From Anaeramoeba flamelloides (lineage: Eukaryota > Metamonada > Anaeramoebidae), in assembly GCA_027625915.1 (NCBI GenBank), contig JANTQA010000029.1, forward strand, positions 5,642,001-5,706,000: a DNA stretch of 64,000 nucleotides, in the 5' to 3' direction. This document shows positions 20,850 through 34,363 of the stretch, piece by piece. Position 1 is the stretch's first letter; each line of letters begins with the position of its first letter. Under the pieces are notes generated by a model. It was not told the DNA's origin. It was given only the letters and a program-made list of their open reading frames with translations, and made no database searches. Made by a program: the position numbers and the translations under genes.

Positions 20850-22700
20850 TTTTTTTTTTTTTTTTTTATTGGGGAAGAAGTGTAAATTACACTCGAAGTG
20901 CCCTTTGACTTAAATCCCCTTTCAGGAATTTAAACTTAAATTCATATATTTTATGATTATTAATTAATGAAAATAATTTTAAGTTGTCCTAATTTAAATT
21001 ATTACATAAAAATTGATTTTTTTTTTAGTTGTATTGAAAAATCAATCTATCCTTTTCATAGGAAGGATATACTCATAAAAAGTGTTCAATATTTTCTATA
21101 ATTTCCTTTTGTTCATACTTTAAACATAAAGGACAAAATTTATTTGAATTTTTATTAAATATATAGTAAAATCAATTTAAGCAGTTAGTGAATGTTCTGA
21201 ATTTTCGAATTGTTGAACTTGATGAATAACTTAAATATCATGATTAAATAATTAATTTTTTTGATTTTTAATTATTATGTAATATTTATGTACCTTCATG
21301 ATTGTATAATTCAACAACTCATTATAATTATAATAATAAATTTCATTTTTAAGAGGTTTTCAATTCTTTGTATTACAATTAATTTTATTATTTATTTTTT
21401 GATTGAATTTTATTAGTTTTACCAGATAAGGTAGAAATATATATTTTAATTTTTTTGAATTTAAATTTTTTTTTATTAACTGAAATTACCAAATTTTCGA
21501 ATTTAAATTCGATTTTATAAATACGAATTGGTGTATTTCTGTTTTTTTACATATTTCAGTCAAACATGTAGTAACCCAAGAGTTTAAATAATTTATCGTT
21601 TTTATTTCATAATTATATGTTACTATCACCTGTGTTAATTTACTTAATATAAAAAATTTAAACGATCTAATTTTTTAAACTATTATTTGTTAGTAAATTA
21701 TTATTGAATAATTGTTTAGATTTGCAATAAGTTTCTTTTGCATTTTTCAGATTATATTATAAATGTGATATTTTTTCGAAATAAATTCCCAAATATTTTA
21801 TCTTTGATAAATTTTATGATATTTCGGTTTTTTATTTATTATTTTTTAATCCAAATTGAATAATTATGTGATATATTAATGTTTAATTTTCTATTTTTTG
21901 ATTTATATTAGATTTTATAATAAAATTTAAATCATCTACAAACATTTGACAATGATTTTTTAATGGTATTATATCTAATAACAGAATAAGTGAAAGAAAA
22001 GCAAATATGATAGGTGATAAAGAGTTACCTTAGAATATACCAATTCCTTTATCTTGATAAAAAAATTTTAATTTATTTTTGAATTTATATATATATATTT
22101 TGAAATGCTATTACCAAATTTTCGAATTTAAATTCTATTTTATAAATAAGAACTGGCGTATTTCTGTTTATTTTGTATATTTCAGTAATATGTATATTAA
22201 TCCAAGAGTTTTTTTAAATTTAGTGTTGCTGTTTTATAATTATATATTTCTAGCTCCTGTCTTAATTGGCTTAATATAAAAGTTTTAATATTCTAATTTT
22301 TTAAATTATAATTTTAGTAAATTATTATTGGATAATTGTTTAGATTTGCAATATTTTTCTTTTGCATTTTTTAGATTAAATACCAAATGTGAGATTTTTT
22401 CCAAACAACTTCCCCAATATTTAATCTTTGATAAATCTTGAATCATTTCAAAAAAATATTGTTTTCAATTTATATTAATAAATAATTCTTTAATAGTCAA
22501 TCTAATTGGTTTTCCATTTGAAATATATTTATTAAATTTAAAATATGTGATTATAACCTCTTAAACCGTGAAAAAAATATATTCAACTTTTTTACTATTA
22601 AATTTGAAAAAAATCTTAATAAAACCTGCAAAAATGGATTTTCCAACCTAAATTGTTAAATATCTTGAAAAATAATTTTTTGATCCCAGATTTTTTATTT
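20850..22700 (-). mobile_element. decayed LINE (non-LTR retrotransposon) with A-tail
   Basis: Read on the minus strand, the region contains reverse-transcriptase landmarks: GNSLSPIIFAFLS and MFVDDLNFII (palm, about 21,915-22,030), then SKIKYLGIYFEK (about 21,790-21,825), then a thumb-like stretch. A zinc-knuckle-like CPLCLKYEQKEIIENIEHFL segment lies at about 21,060-21,145. The end is an A-tail (18 T on the plus strand at 20,850-20,867, preceded on the minus strand by CCCCAAT). Many stops make it non-functional. The KYLGI-thumb block occurs twice (about 21,475-21,830 and 22,105-22,450), so two copies or a partial duplication are present. A possible N-terminal RT remnant continues to about 23.3 kb (IKPKEIENMVKKLKG), but weakly. 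Confidence 0.75.
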
Positions 22701-24260
22701 TCCAATAATCTTTAATATAAGTGAAGTGATCAAAAAGTAAAAAAATTATCACATGTTTGATTTTTATTTGAAAAAATTTTTTCATGATTGAGTAAGGAAA
22801 ACTTGTATTGATAAAAAAAAAAAAAAAAAATGATAATATTAGGATTTTATTATTTGTTTTGTAAATGAGGTAATCATTTGTCTTAAAATATGAAAATTTT
22901 GGAAGAAATTGGGAAAATGAAATCTTGAAACTTGCCAGGCTTAAATTTCATATAAAGACTAATATTGTTTTTTGGGATTTTATTATTTCTGGTCAAGTAT
23001 CAAAATTATTTCTAAATTGGATAAAATTATATGACTATTATTCACTTATCTCTGTTAATTCCAATTTTTGAATTTTATTCATCTAATTCAAGTTTAGGTT
23101 TTAAAATAGGATATTTTTTAAATTCTTGTTCAGAAAAATATGTTTATTGGGAATATTTGTTTGCTTTTAAAACAATTTATCTGCATACCGAAGTAAAAAC
23201 CAAAATAATTTCAAATTTTCCTTTTAATTTTTTGACCATATTTTCAATTTCTTTGGGTTTAATTATTAGTATTTGTTGATTAATTTCAATTTATTAAACT
23301 TTTCCTTCAACCTTTAGGAAAAATATTCTTTATGTGGATTTATTTTGATAAAAATAATAGAAAAAAGAATTTTGAAAAAATAGTTTGGTAAAAAAGGTTT
23401 TGGTAAAATAATAATAAATATTAATGGGGTGAGAAATTCAAGGGTCAAAATTATTTGGGTTTGCAGAAATTAAGAAGATAAAGATGATATTAATAGTCTT
23501 ATTAAAGAGTCTTTGATCTATTTTTTTTGTTTTTCATAATTAATTTCAACAAATTTATTTTGAAATAGGATCTTTTCTTATTTGGTCCTCTAAAAGAAAA
23601 GATTTGTTTAAAATGAACACCTTCTCACAAGTCTATTTTATTACTTTGTTCTAGGATAAATTTCAGGGCTTTTAAAGTAACACATATACGATTCAAAAAA
23701 TAATTGAATCAAACCAAAAATAAATTAAAAAAACAAATGTTCAAAAAATTGAAAAATTAAACAATTTTGACTTTATATTTACTTTTCTTTCTTTTTACAA
23801 ATCGTTAAAATAATGGAATTCAAGTTTTGTGTGTTTCAATATCCTCTTGACACTCAAAAAATCCTTTTTTCAGTAAGGTTGTTGCAATTAAAAGTATTCA
23901 AAAATTGGAAAAATGAACATATTATTTAAGTTATTAAATTAATATGTTATATGGATATTAAAAATCTTCTAGTTGTTAGACTGGCTGTTTTTAAGAGGGC
24001 TGGTTACTTAAATCGGAGTTCCACTAAAAAGAGAACAGCAGATATTTCCAAACAAATTTATCAATATTCTTCCATTTAGCTACCTTAAAAAAAAATAATA
24101 ACTACTATTGAACGAGATGAAACCATCATCTTGTTTAATCAGCGTTGTCATTATTAGAATATTATGAGTTTCAAATTCATCCTCATAATTGTGAATTATT
24201 TAAAGCTTACAAATCTCATTTTTTTATTTTCTTTTGAATTACAGTTCTATTTCTACAGCA
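22701..24260. other. spacer between LINE remnant and CCDC47 gene
   Basis: There may be further decayed LINE sequence up to about 23.3 kb on the minus strand. The rest is AT-rich with no recognised gene. The 82-codon open stretch at 23,031-23,279 (+) is antisense to the suspected LINE remnant and is not called. Confidence 0.35.
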
Positions 24261-27200
24261 ATGAACATCAAAAGTTTACTTTTTTTTTTACTTATAATTC
24301 TTTGTTTTCAATTTGTTTTAACAAACAAAAATGAGCCTGACACTGATTTTTTCTCTGATGACGAAATAATTTTTTCTGTAAGTTTTTTTTCTTGCTTTTC
24401 TTTTTCATCAAACTTTAAAAAAAAAAAAAAAAAAAATAACGACACCCAACAAAAACAATAAACCAACACACTCAAAAAAAAAAAAAAAAATAACAAACCA
24501 ATGTAACTTAAAAAAAATCAATACCATTACCTTTTGAATCTTTAGGACGACGAAATAACTGATGACTCTGATTCAGATCTTGATGTTGATATGGAATCTC
24601 TCAAGAACACCAGAAAACCAAGCAAAGGAGGTGAAGATTTGAATCAAGAACAAGATCTTGAAGAGCACTCTGAAGAAGACTTCTTTTCTGATGACTTTGA
24701 TGGTGATGAAGATGATGGGTTTAAGCAAGATGATTTCAAAAAGCTTAAAAAAGATCTTGATAAAAAAAAAGGAATCAAAATTGAAGAAATCCAAGTAAAA
24801 GGAAAAACCGACAAGAAATATGTACGTGTGAAATTTAGACTTGGGCCTTTTGAGTACTTAATGGTTGCCCTTTTGTTATTCTTTGTTTCTTTATGGTTCT
24901 TTGGAAAAAGAAAAAACAAAATGATTGCTCAGAAATGGAGAGACCAATTCTTTGAAATTTTTGAAAAACAATTTTGTATTGTCGGCCAAGGTGTTGATTC
25001 TCAATTAACTAAATTGGCATCACATGAACATTGGCTTTACTGTACTGGTAGAAAGCAACTTCACTCATTACTTGCTCAAATTAAGGTTTGTTGATTTCAT
25101 TTTTTTTTTTTTTTTTTTTTTTTTTTTCAATTGATTTCTTTTTTTATTAATTCACAACTTGGTTACTACACAAAAAACACCTCATAAAAGAAAATAAAAA
25201 AAAAAAAGGTTATTAATTATTTTGATAAATTCAGAAAATAAACAGCAATTTACTTTATTTTTCTAAAGGTTTTTTTTTTAAAAACAAAAATTAAATATTT
25301 TTTTACAAAATTTCAAAAAGAAAAAATTCCATTAGCAAAATTTTAACCACCACTCAAGGAATTAGAAATTTTCAAATTATTTTATTGTAATTTGTTTTAT
25401 TTAAAAACCAATTGAATTCAAAATAAATGTAAAATAATTTAGAAACAATTTACTTGAATTCAACATCTAATTTCTACATATGTAAAAAACTCAAAATATT
25501 AAGACATCAATTTTTGCAGATGTGTATTGGTGTTGATTTTTAGAATAAAAAAAACAAGATCACCGCAATCATATTCTAACCAAGACATAATGTTTTTTTT
25601 TGACAATTTGTTTTTATTCAAAGTAATTTTATTCAATTTATCAAAATATTTAAAACCACCTTTATTTATTTTTTTTTTTTTTTTTACAAAAATTATTTTG
25701 AATTATTAGTTTTGATATAAAACTAATATCCATTTTAATAACAAAACTAATTGTTACAAACAAAGCACCATTAGTTTTTTGTAAATGCTTCAGAGTGTCT
25801 AGTTTATATAATATACTGTTAAATTCTAAACAATTTCAATAAATTTTTAGTTCGATTTCCATTTTAATAAATCTTCGAACTGTTTCTTATCAAAAATTCC
25901 CGGACAAAGAATATTTTGAAGAACAACTAATTTTACAGAGTTTCTGAACACTTGACTTCATAAAATGCTTTATTCAAATTTTGATCATAAAAATTTCAAA
26001 AAGGAAAATCAAGTAAAAATTTCCAAACATAAATTGCATTTTATCAGTATATATTTTTTTAATACAAAATAATAGAGGAAAATGATAAATTTTATTCAAT
26101 TCTTTTGAATTCCAAAAAATCTAAAGAAATATTTTTGAGATTATTATTATTTTTGTTCATAAAATCATTAAACATTTCCGGATCAAAAAATTGAAACTCA
26201 GGAAAATGTTGGCTAGGATTTTGTTTTTTTTAAATTTATTCTAAAATAATGAAAGATTTGATTTTGAGGCAACAAGTTACTACATATAAAAACATATACT
26301 ACATTTTAGCTTACCTTAAATGCAAAAAGTTTTTAAATATTAATGATTCATACTTTACCTCAATTCAATAATGCCAACATACCTAAAATCAAATTTTCTT
26401 AAAAACAATCTCATTTCTTCATATTTAAAAAAAAATTAATATAAAATCTTTATTAATTTCTCGAATATAAGTAATGAAAAAAAAAAAATACTTCAAATGT
26501 AAAATAACAAGCAAAAACTAATATTAATAGAAACTAAACCAAGCATATGATTTTACATGATTTATGTGATGTGTAAAAAATTATTATTTGGGAATTTGAA
26601 TTTTTTTTTTATTTTTTGAAAAAAAATCAATAAATTCAATCAATATATTGAATCTCTCTTTTTGTGAACAAAATAAATTTTACATTCAATATTAAATCGT
26701 TAGAAACAATTTTCTGTTAAAATAATGATTTACCTAATTATAAAAAACAATTATAATAAAAATAAAAAAATGAATCAAATAATAATTTAATCATTAATTA
26801 ACAATAATTTTGAAAAAAAAATATAAAATCCAGATTATAATTTACCGAATAAGATTCTTTGAACTCGTCTTAGAAATTCCTCGAGATCTTTTCAAAATTT
26901 TGAATTTACAACTTTGATTTACAAATTTTGCAATAAAATCATTAAAGATTTTTTAAATAATTTTTTCTTAACAATAATTATATAAAAACAACTTTGTTTT
27001 AAAATTATTAATATTTTAATTTTAATATTAATTTGATTGTAAAAAATAGATATAAACTCTGTTTCAGTCAAAGGGGTCCAACGTTTTTTTCAAATATCAA
27101 TTATTTTATATAATTGTCCTTTGAAGAACAAATAAGAAATAAAGAGAATAATACACCTCAAAGAAATGTTGATAAATGTCTGAAAGAAAACTAATTAATC

Positions 27201-30200
27201 AATAGCTTTTCTTAAAAATTTCAAAACTCAAATTCTTAGGGCACTATTGAGAAAAACAAGGATGTTCGTTTTGAACTTCTACTGGTATTTGAATAATAAA
27301 TATTAAACATTTTTCACTTCATTTTCCATACATTTCTTTTAGAAATCAAGCCCCCAAACAAAGTTTGTTGGTATTTGTGGTCTCTATTTGAAAAAGGAAA
27401 TGAAAATGAAGTGAAAATTTTTCACATTTATTAAACAAATATCAAGATCAAAGATCTTCATTGAATTGCAATAGAAATCAATAGATTTCTCAACAATCTT
27501 TACATGGTTTCAATGACATTAGAATAACACGTTTTTACCAAGTGACTATTGATCTTGCAATAAAAAATTTTTTGCAAATGAATGACGTTTTTAAAAAAAA
27601 AATCGAAAAAAAAAAAACAAAAATGTGTAGAAATGTGAAAAAATGATTTCAATTTTGAAAATTTCCAAAATAAAATTTTTCTTCTAATATCTATGCAAAC
27701 CCTTTAAACACATGTATTATACCATTACAACTGGGCCCCTTTGACTGAAAAATAGTTTATATTTCTTTCACTACAATTTAGCTATTTTTATTTTTTCTAA
27801 TTTTCCATCTAACAACACCAAAAATACTATTAGCTCTTATTTGAATATTAAAAAATGGAAGTGAATTGTTGATCAATAAACTAATAAAGAAAAAAAATAA
27901 AAAAGATAACAAGCTGAAACAATTTTAATTTATTGTGAAATATAAATAAAAATCTATTAATTTGGAATTGAAATAAGAGTATACAAATGGAAATCTGAAT
28001 TTAACAAGGTTAAAAAAGTTTAGGTAATATATTTTTTGATCTTCAGAGATTTCTCCAAAATAGATTTGGATTGAAAAACGAAATGTTTTGAAATACAAAA
28101 ATATGAAGAAGCCTAAGAAAATATTTATTTAAATTAATTTTTTTGGAAAGACTACGTTTAACAATTCCGAATTCAAAAGGATAAAAATGTTATTTAGTTT
28201 AGAGTGGAGACTGGTAAAATGGAAGTTAGAATTTTTAATTTCTTTTTTTGAAAAGAATTTTCTTTAAAAAATTAAATCTTCGATAACAAACACCAGCGAT
28301 TTCATTACTCATTTTCACAAGAAGATTTACTATTTGGGATTATTTATTACCAAGTGAGTTTGAAACATTACAAATACACATTGGAAATAAAACCATTTGT
28401 AACTTGAATGATTGGTAGTAGTTAGATTTTATCTTTTTTTGGTTGAAGAAAATTACATAAAAAAGAGAAATTTAATTTCATCAATCGATAGAAAGAATAG
28501 TATAATTTCCATTTAGGTTTGTTAAAATTGTTTTGTTTTGGTGATACGTATTTCACTAGTAACAGAAAAAAAGTAAATGTGTTTTTTCAGTCAAAAAAAA
28601 AAATATTTTCAATTAAATTTCCATTTTTACAAGAAAAGAAAATATATTTTCCGTATTTGTGGCAATTTCTCAAGAAAAATAAAGTTAAATTCACACCCCT
28701 TTTGACTAAATTTGAAATTATTTTGATTTTTGAAACTAAAAAATAATAAAACGTTGAAAATATTTTTTTTTTTTTTTTTTTTTCAATTTTCAGCAAAAGA
28801 TTCTGGAGAATTATCGAATTCAAATAGTGAGTCAAGAGTTAGAACCAAATCGTATTTTGATCGAATTTAGATATTTATATTTATTAAAACAAAATTTCTA
28901 AAAAATACATTGTCTCCGTTTATTAATACCAATATATATATATATATATATATTCTTACAGATATAATATTTACGTTTCTATTATACACCTAAATATAAG
29001 AAAAAAAAATTGTTTAAAAACAAATATATGTTCATTCTTTGTGGATTAAAGTATTGATCATGTCATCATCTTTAATGTTGACAACAAAAAAAAAACCAAT
29101 ATAATCTGTATTTTTATTCTTTGTAGTATCCATTAATATAATTTTATTTAGGATCTTAAAACTACTTATTATTACAAATGAAAATGAAAACAGAAACAAA
29201 ATTGAAAAAAAAATTATTTTACATATTTGTTAAAAGAATAATTTTTTCTGTATAATTTACATTTTTTTTTCATTTGTTTTTTTATAAATGATACTAAATA
29301 AATTTTTCAAAAATTAATCCAAAAACAATTTGTTCGATTCCTCTTTTCAAAATATTTTTCCTATTTAAAAATAATGTCTGTAATTAAATTCCATAATTAT
29401 TAATTATTTATTTTGCTAATTTCTTATATCATATTGATACATCTTGCTAATTTATTACATACTCTAATAATATATTCTTATTTAAAAATAGCTCAAAAAA
29501 CGACAAGATCTTTTCCATTATGTTTTAGGATGGATGTATTCCCCAAACAATAATGATCAAGTCGTCATTGATGTTTTATTTGATAATATAAAACCATTTA
29601 TCTATGTTGTTACAAAAAAAAGCAATAAAAAGCGTATTATCAGAGACTGTTATGATGTAAAAACATTTGCTGATCCAATCGATAAGTTTGTATCTGATTA
29701 TTGTGTTATTACAGATTGTAGGAGTGTAGCTAACGATTTCAGTACACCGAAATTTCAAAAATTATTAACTGACAATCAAGAATTCCTCGAACTTATTCAT
29801 GTTACAGACAGAAATCCTTATGGAAAACAGTAATTATTTTTTTTTTTTTTTTTTTTCATCTTTTTCTTTTTTTGATAATTCTTTCATTTTTGAAGATTAT
29901 TCATTTATTGATCAACAAGAATATGAAATTAAAGATTATTCAATTTTTATTACTTTTTCCATCTTTGATATTTTACTTGATTTGATTTTATTTTATTTTT
30001 TTCGTTATTTTTATATTTTTTTCGTTATTTTTATTTATATTCAATTTCTTTATATTTTTCTTATTTTGATTTTTCTTATTTTCAATTTCTTTATTTTTCG
30101 TTAATTAATTTTTTTTTTTATATTATTATTTTTATTTTTTCTCTCACTCTCTCTCGTTGTTAATAGCCCAAACAATTTAAGATTCGTTTTTAATTTACCA

Positions 30201-30518
30201 CCAACAAATAAAATGGAATTATTAACTGAATTAATGAATTTTGTTTTTGAATTTATTGATTTAATACCAAATGTAAAAATGCAACAAAAGCAAATCCAAA
30301 AAGCAACTGAGTTAAGGAAAAAAGCAGATGCTAATTTAAAAAAAAATGAAGAGGAAGAGCGAAATGAAAGAAAGGAAGACGAAAAAAGAAAAAAAATTGA
30401 AGAAGAAGAAAAGAAAGTCCAAAATATGTCTCAGGAACAACAAGAGAAATATTATAAAAGAAGAGAAAAGAAAATGCTTCGAAAGCAAGGTCCAAAAATG
30501 AAAAAGATTAAAGTTTAA
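24261..30518 (+). CDS. CCDC47: CCDC47-like ER membrane protein (PAT complex subunit family), four exons
   Basis: The exons 24261-24377, 24546-25085, 29492-29829 and 30167-30518 join in frame to 448 residues. CCDC47 is an ER protein with an acidic lumenal part. With Asterix it forms the PAT chaperone for multipass membrane proteins, and it is linked to ER calcium handling. Visible here are a signal peptide (MNIKSLLFFLLIILCFQFVL), an acidic D/E stretch (about 24-100), one membrane segment (about 141-158), and family-typical cytosolic blocks: HWLYCTGRKQLHSLLAQIKL, KKRQDLFHYVLGWMYSP and NLRFVFNLPPTNKMELLTEL. The basic coiled tail ends KMKKIKV, as in animal homologues. Intron 2 is 4,406 bases, starts GTTTGT and contains a MITE. 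Introns 1 and 3 are 168 and 337 bases. The joined LLAQIK-LKKRQDL junction matches the family without a gap. Confidence 0.9.
25838..26046. repeat. dispersed repeat M, copy 2 (in CCDC47 intron 2)
   Basis: This is the reverse-complement relative of 18,857-19,070, sharing AAATCTTCGAACTGTTTCTT and AAAAAGGAAAATCAAGTAAA. Past its inner end it continues into ATCAGTATA without interruption, whereas the other copy has a MITE at that point. Confidence 0.7.
27050..27762. mobile_element. MITE family D, copy 3 (in CCDC47 intron 2)
   Basis: This element of about 713 bases has inverted ends reading ATATAAACTCTGTTTCAGTC and AAAGGGG on the left, and GGCCCCTTTGACTGAAAAAT followed by AGTTTATAT on the right. It is the best preserved member of the family in the window, and copy 1 aligns along it in reverse. 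It is non-coding. It carries a smaller nested element at 27,282-27,446. Confidence 0.85.
27282..27446. mobile_element. small nested inverted-repeat element inside family D
   Basis: The left end GGTATTTGAATAATAAAT and the inner block TTTTTCACTTCATTTTCC are mirrored by ATGAAGTGAAAATTTTTCAC and TTTATTAAACAAATATCAAG on the right. The segment, about 165 bases, is absent from the otherwise colinear copy at 8,782-9,357, where the flanks TTTTGA and GATCTTCA are joined. Confidence 0.65.
28931..28953. repeat. (TA)n microsatellite
   Basis: About 11 TA units in CCDC47 intron 2. Confidence 0.9.
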
Positions 30519-32799
30519 TTTTTTTTTTTTTTTTTTTTTTATTTTGTTTTTTTTCTTTATAAATAAATTAGATTATTTCAAAAAAAAAATATTTAAAATC
30601 ATTTAAATATTAAAAATAATTTATTGTTAGATTTCAGAAAATAAATCTATCATCCATAATTTCTTCAATAATAAGTTTTAAAATAAATAAAATTAAAAAA
30701 AAAATAATTTATTTTTCGCTACCCCTTTCATATTTTCATGCTGTATTTTTAATTAAATTATATTATTTTTCAATGAATACAAAAAAAAATCTTTCATCTA
30801 AATACAATTTTCAATATTTTTTTTTAAAATTGAAATTCAGATACTGGCAAATTGTTTGAACTCTTAAAAATATTGAATAAAATTCAAAAAAAAAAAATGA
30901 AAAAAAGGCGCAAAAATATACTCTACTTTTATTTGAATTATAAGTGGGATAAAGATTCAACTTGATCCGCGTTTTATTTTGATATTTTTATTTAAAAATC
31001 AAAGAAAAAAAAAAATCTTTAAAAATAAAATTTATCATTCAAAAAATTTAGACCATCTAATGTCTTTTAAAATGACTTTAATTATCAGTAAAAAATCTTG
31101 TTGTTGAACCTTTTTTCAGTTAAGGTTCAATAATAAAAAATCCAGAACTAAATACTCATTTCAAAAATTGTGACTCGCTTTTTTTTAGTTTTTAGTTTTA
31201 TTTTTTTTAATTTCTTAAATATCAGATTTTTATAACTTTAGAATGATTTAAAAGTAAATTATAAATCAGATTTAATTATTAGTTGTTCTTGAATACTAAA
31301 GGATAATTTTTTTTTTTTCAATTTATTATTTCAGGTGATTCACAATTTTTGAAATGGAGTATATTTTTTAATATTATTGAGAAAATTAAATTTTTTATGG
31401 AATAATTTAATAAAGAATAATACTTCATTTTTTTTTTTTTTTTGATAGTTGTTTTTTTTATAGTTGGTTGTAAATAAATCAAAATTTGATTGAATAATAA
31501 AAAAATTCAAAATAAATTTTTTTTATTTACCATAACTTGAGATGTAAGGTCAGAAATTTTCAAAAACTTGAAATTGTTTTTTTTTTTTAATCTTTATCTT
31601 TTATCTTATAAAAAAGAAAATTTTGATAACTGGACACATAGGATAAATGATATAAAATATTTTTTATAAGTTTTACAAAACAAAATCAACATATAATACC
31701 GAACAAATATATCAATAAAAAAAAATATTTTTTTTTCTGTTAGAATTTCCCCTTTTATATTTCAATAAAAAATAAGTTTGTCTAATCAATTGTTTTTGAT
31801 AAATTGAAAATACAACTATAAATCACAAAATTTGAAAATTTTAAACTATTTTATTGAATCGTATTCCAATTATAAAAAATATGTAAAGTTCACAAAATTT
31901 TATTTTTTAGTTCTTTTTAAAAAAATTATGTTATAAAAAATTGTTATTGTAAAATGCAAAAAGAAAAACAAATAAGTTATTTAAACTTTGCTATTTGGAT
32001 TCTAAATTCATTATTATTATTATTTATAAATAAATTTAAATTTGTTATTTATTTATTATTATTATTATCCCTAATTCTTCAACATGATAAAAAATCAAAT
32101 TCAAATCAAGACTTTTAAGATAGATATTGACTCTTGACGTTCAATTTAAGGTACTTTTAATGACAATAAATATTAATTTTTGACTTTGTACTACTATAAT
32201 TCAGATTATAAAAACTGTATTTAAACTTTTCATATTAAATTTATCATGTAAACAGTTAAAATTAAACAAAATATATTTAAAAATAAAAAAACAATACATT
32301 TCAATTGTTAAATTTTTTCTTCATTTTTTTAAGGGGTTAGTAATTTATTTTCTAATATTAATATATTTTTTTCAAAAGTTAATAGAATTGACAACTTATT
32401 TTCAAAATTTTTAATTTAAACTTGTTAAAGAATTTGATAAACAAATATATTTATTAACTGTGGAGTAATAAGTATAATTTTTTACAGAAGAATGTTTTCA
32501 TTGATATTTTTCAGTAAAAATATCTGATTCTTTTTTAATTTAATTTTTTGGATTGTAAAAAAAAAAAAAATTGTAAAAAATTTTTATTTTTGAAGTAAAT
32601 CCCACTTTTAGTAATTTACAAGAATTGGTATGACCCTATAACATTACGGATCAAATCTTATTTTGAAAATAAATCAAAAATAAATCAAATATTGGATCCT
32701 TGAATATCAGCAAAATATGATCCTTTATTCCATTTTCAATAATTTAATAAATTTATTAAATTTTAATAGATCGTTTCATTTTTTCTTACAATTAATCAG
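30519..32799. other. AT-rich spacer downstream of CCDC47
   Basis: A run of about 22 T follows almost directly after the CCDC47 stop, a likely part of its 3' UTR. Otherwise I recognise no gene or repeat in these 2.3 kb. Confidence 0.4.
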
Positions 32800-33170
32800 G
32801 AGTATAAATTATGAACTGCTATTATTTAAATCAAGTTAATGGGTGCTATTTCTTAATTTTTTATTCGTATAATTAGAAATTTAAATTATTTTTTTTTTTC
32901 CTAAAATAATAAAAAAAAATGGTAAATATCAAAAAATATTGATACGGTTAATTTTTGGGTTATAACTTGCCTGTTGACATCATTAGAATTGTGTTTGAGT
33001 AATTATTGATAATAAATAATTAAACTAAAAACTATTTCATTGATTTTAAGTTGAATATTACAGAATTTAAAAAGGGCCTTTGAATTTAATTTTTTGATTG
33101 TTTTTAGTTTATTCCGATGTTGTTCAAAAAAAATTATAAATTTTTTAGTGTAATTTGGTTGAAGAAAGAA
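32800..33170. repeat. dispersed repeat L, copy 2
   Basis: This is similar to 1,088-1,470 in the same orientation, best in the first 70 bases (CTGCTATTATTTAAATCAAG, TATTTCTTAATTTTTTAT). The ends are not defined. Confidence 0.5.
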
Positions 33171-34363
33171 AATTATATTTTTTTTATGTCAAATTTAATT
33201 TTTCTATTATTTTTTTAATTATTTATTTCTTATACTGATTTATTGAAAACAATTGGTATTTTTAATTTTAAATATTTTTGTAGAATTTCTTTCCATATAT
33301 TTTGATTTTTTTCTTCTTTCAATGAAAATAATTTTTTTTGAAAAAATAGAGAAAAATGTTTGATTTTGAATTATTTCGAAAAAGACAATTAGCGGTGGAA
33401 ATTTTAAAAAGAAAATTCAATTGTGAAAATAGCTATAAAGATAAGGTACAGTATTTTAGGTAACCAACTTTTCCCATCATTTTTCAATTTCTACCTGTTG
33501 GAATTTTTTTTTGACTATACTTCTGGATTTTTTTCTTTTTATATTATTAGTATTTCAAACAAAAATAGGAAAAAATTTACACTTGATTTTCTTTTTAGGT
33601 TTTTAACAAAAATAAGATATTTCCAGGAATAGATCGGGATTCATGTTCTCATTTTGTTTTTTTGGGCTTTAATTATTGTATACATTGGGAACTTTGTGTG
33701 AATAAAGTGTCCTTAACGGAAGAATTTTGAATTGAAAAATATGGAAATGATGTGAAATTTTATCTCACATAGGATTTATACACCAACAAATTTACAAGTA
33801 TATTTTTTTTTTAATCGCTGTTAACTGAAAACAATTGCTTAGCAACCAACAAAACACAACAGTATTTCAGTGATAGGCAATCATCATACTTATAAGATTG
33901 GTTGATTCTAAGTCATTTTAGTTAGTTGATACAAAGGTTATTCTTCTATTTCTTCCTGTTTTATTTTTTTGGTTCATTTCTTTAACTTCTCTCTTGATTT
34001 ATTGTCAGTTTCTTTGATTGGTTATTGTATTGATCTTCTATAACAAAAAAAACAAGCTTTTTATTTTGATACAATAGATTAAAGTTTTCTACATGGGTTA
34101 TTTTGATAAAAGTAGTAGATATTGTTTGAGCATTTTTATTTAACTATTTGCCCAGTAAAAATCATTTCAAGATTTCTTTTTTCAACATTCTTTTTAGATT
34201 TCACATAGAGAATACATCTAAATATTTCTTAAATATATATTGTGATGATTGGAAACAAAAAAATGCTGATTATTTTCATTTTTTTTTGTTTAAATCTTCT
34301 CTTTAAGAATAACAACAAATAAACTTTATTATTCTCAGCTCTCTCTTGAATAATTAAAAACGA
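33171..34363. other. upstream region of the eS24 gene
   Basis: No gene was seen. A pyrimidine-rich stretch (TTCTTCTATTTCTTCCTG) lies near 33,945, and CTCTCTCTTG sits 25 bases before the start codon. The latter is suggestive of a ribosomal-protein leader but cannot be proven. Confidence 0.35.

Noticed and set aside
28796-28880. Possible extra CCDC47 exon (QKILENYRIQIVSQELEP) after a T-tract and CAG acceptor.
   Set aside because: The CCDC47 family joins LLAQIK directly to LKKRQDL with no room for it, and it has no convincing in-phase donor.
29325-29350. GTTCGATTCC, resembling a tRNA T-arm.
   Set aside because: No acceptor stem, D-arm or anticodon arm around it; no tRNA gene found anywhere in the window.
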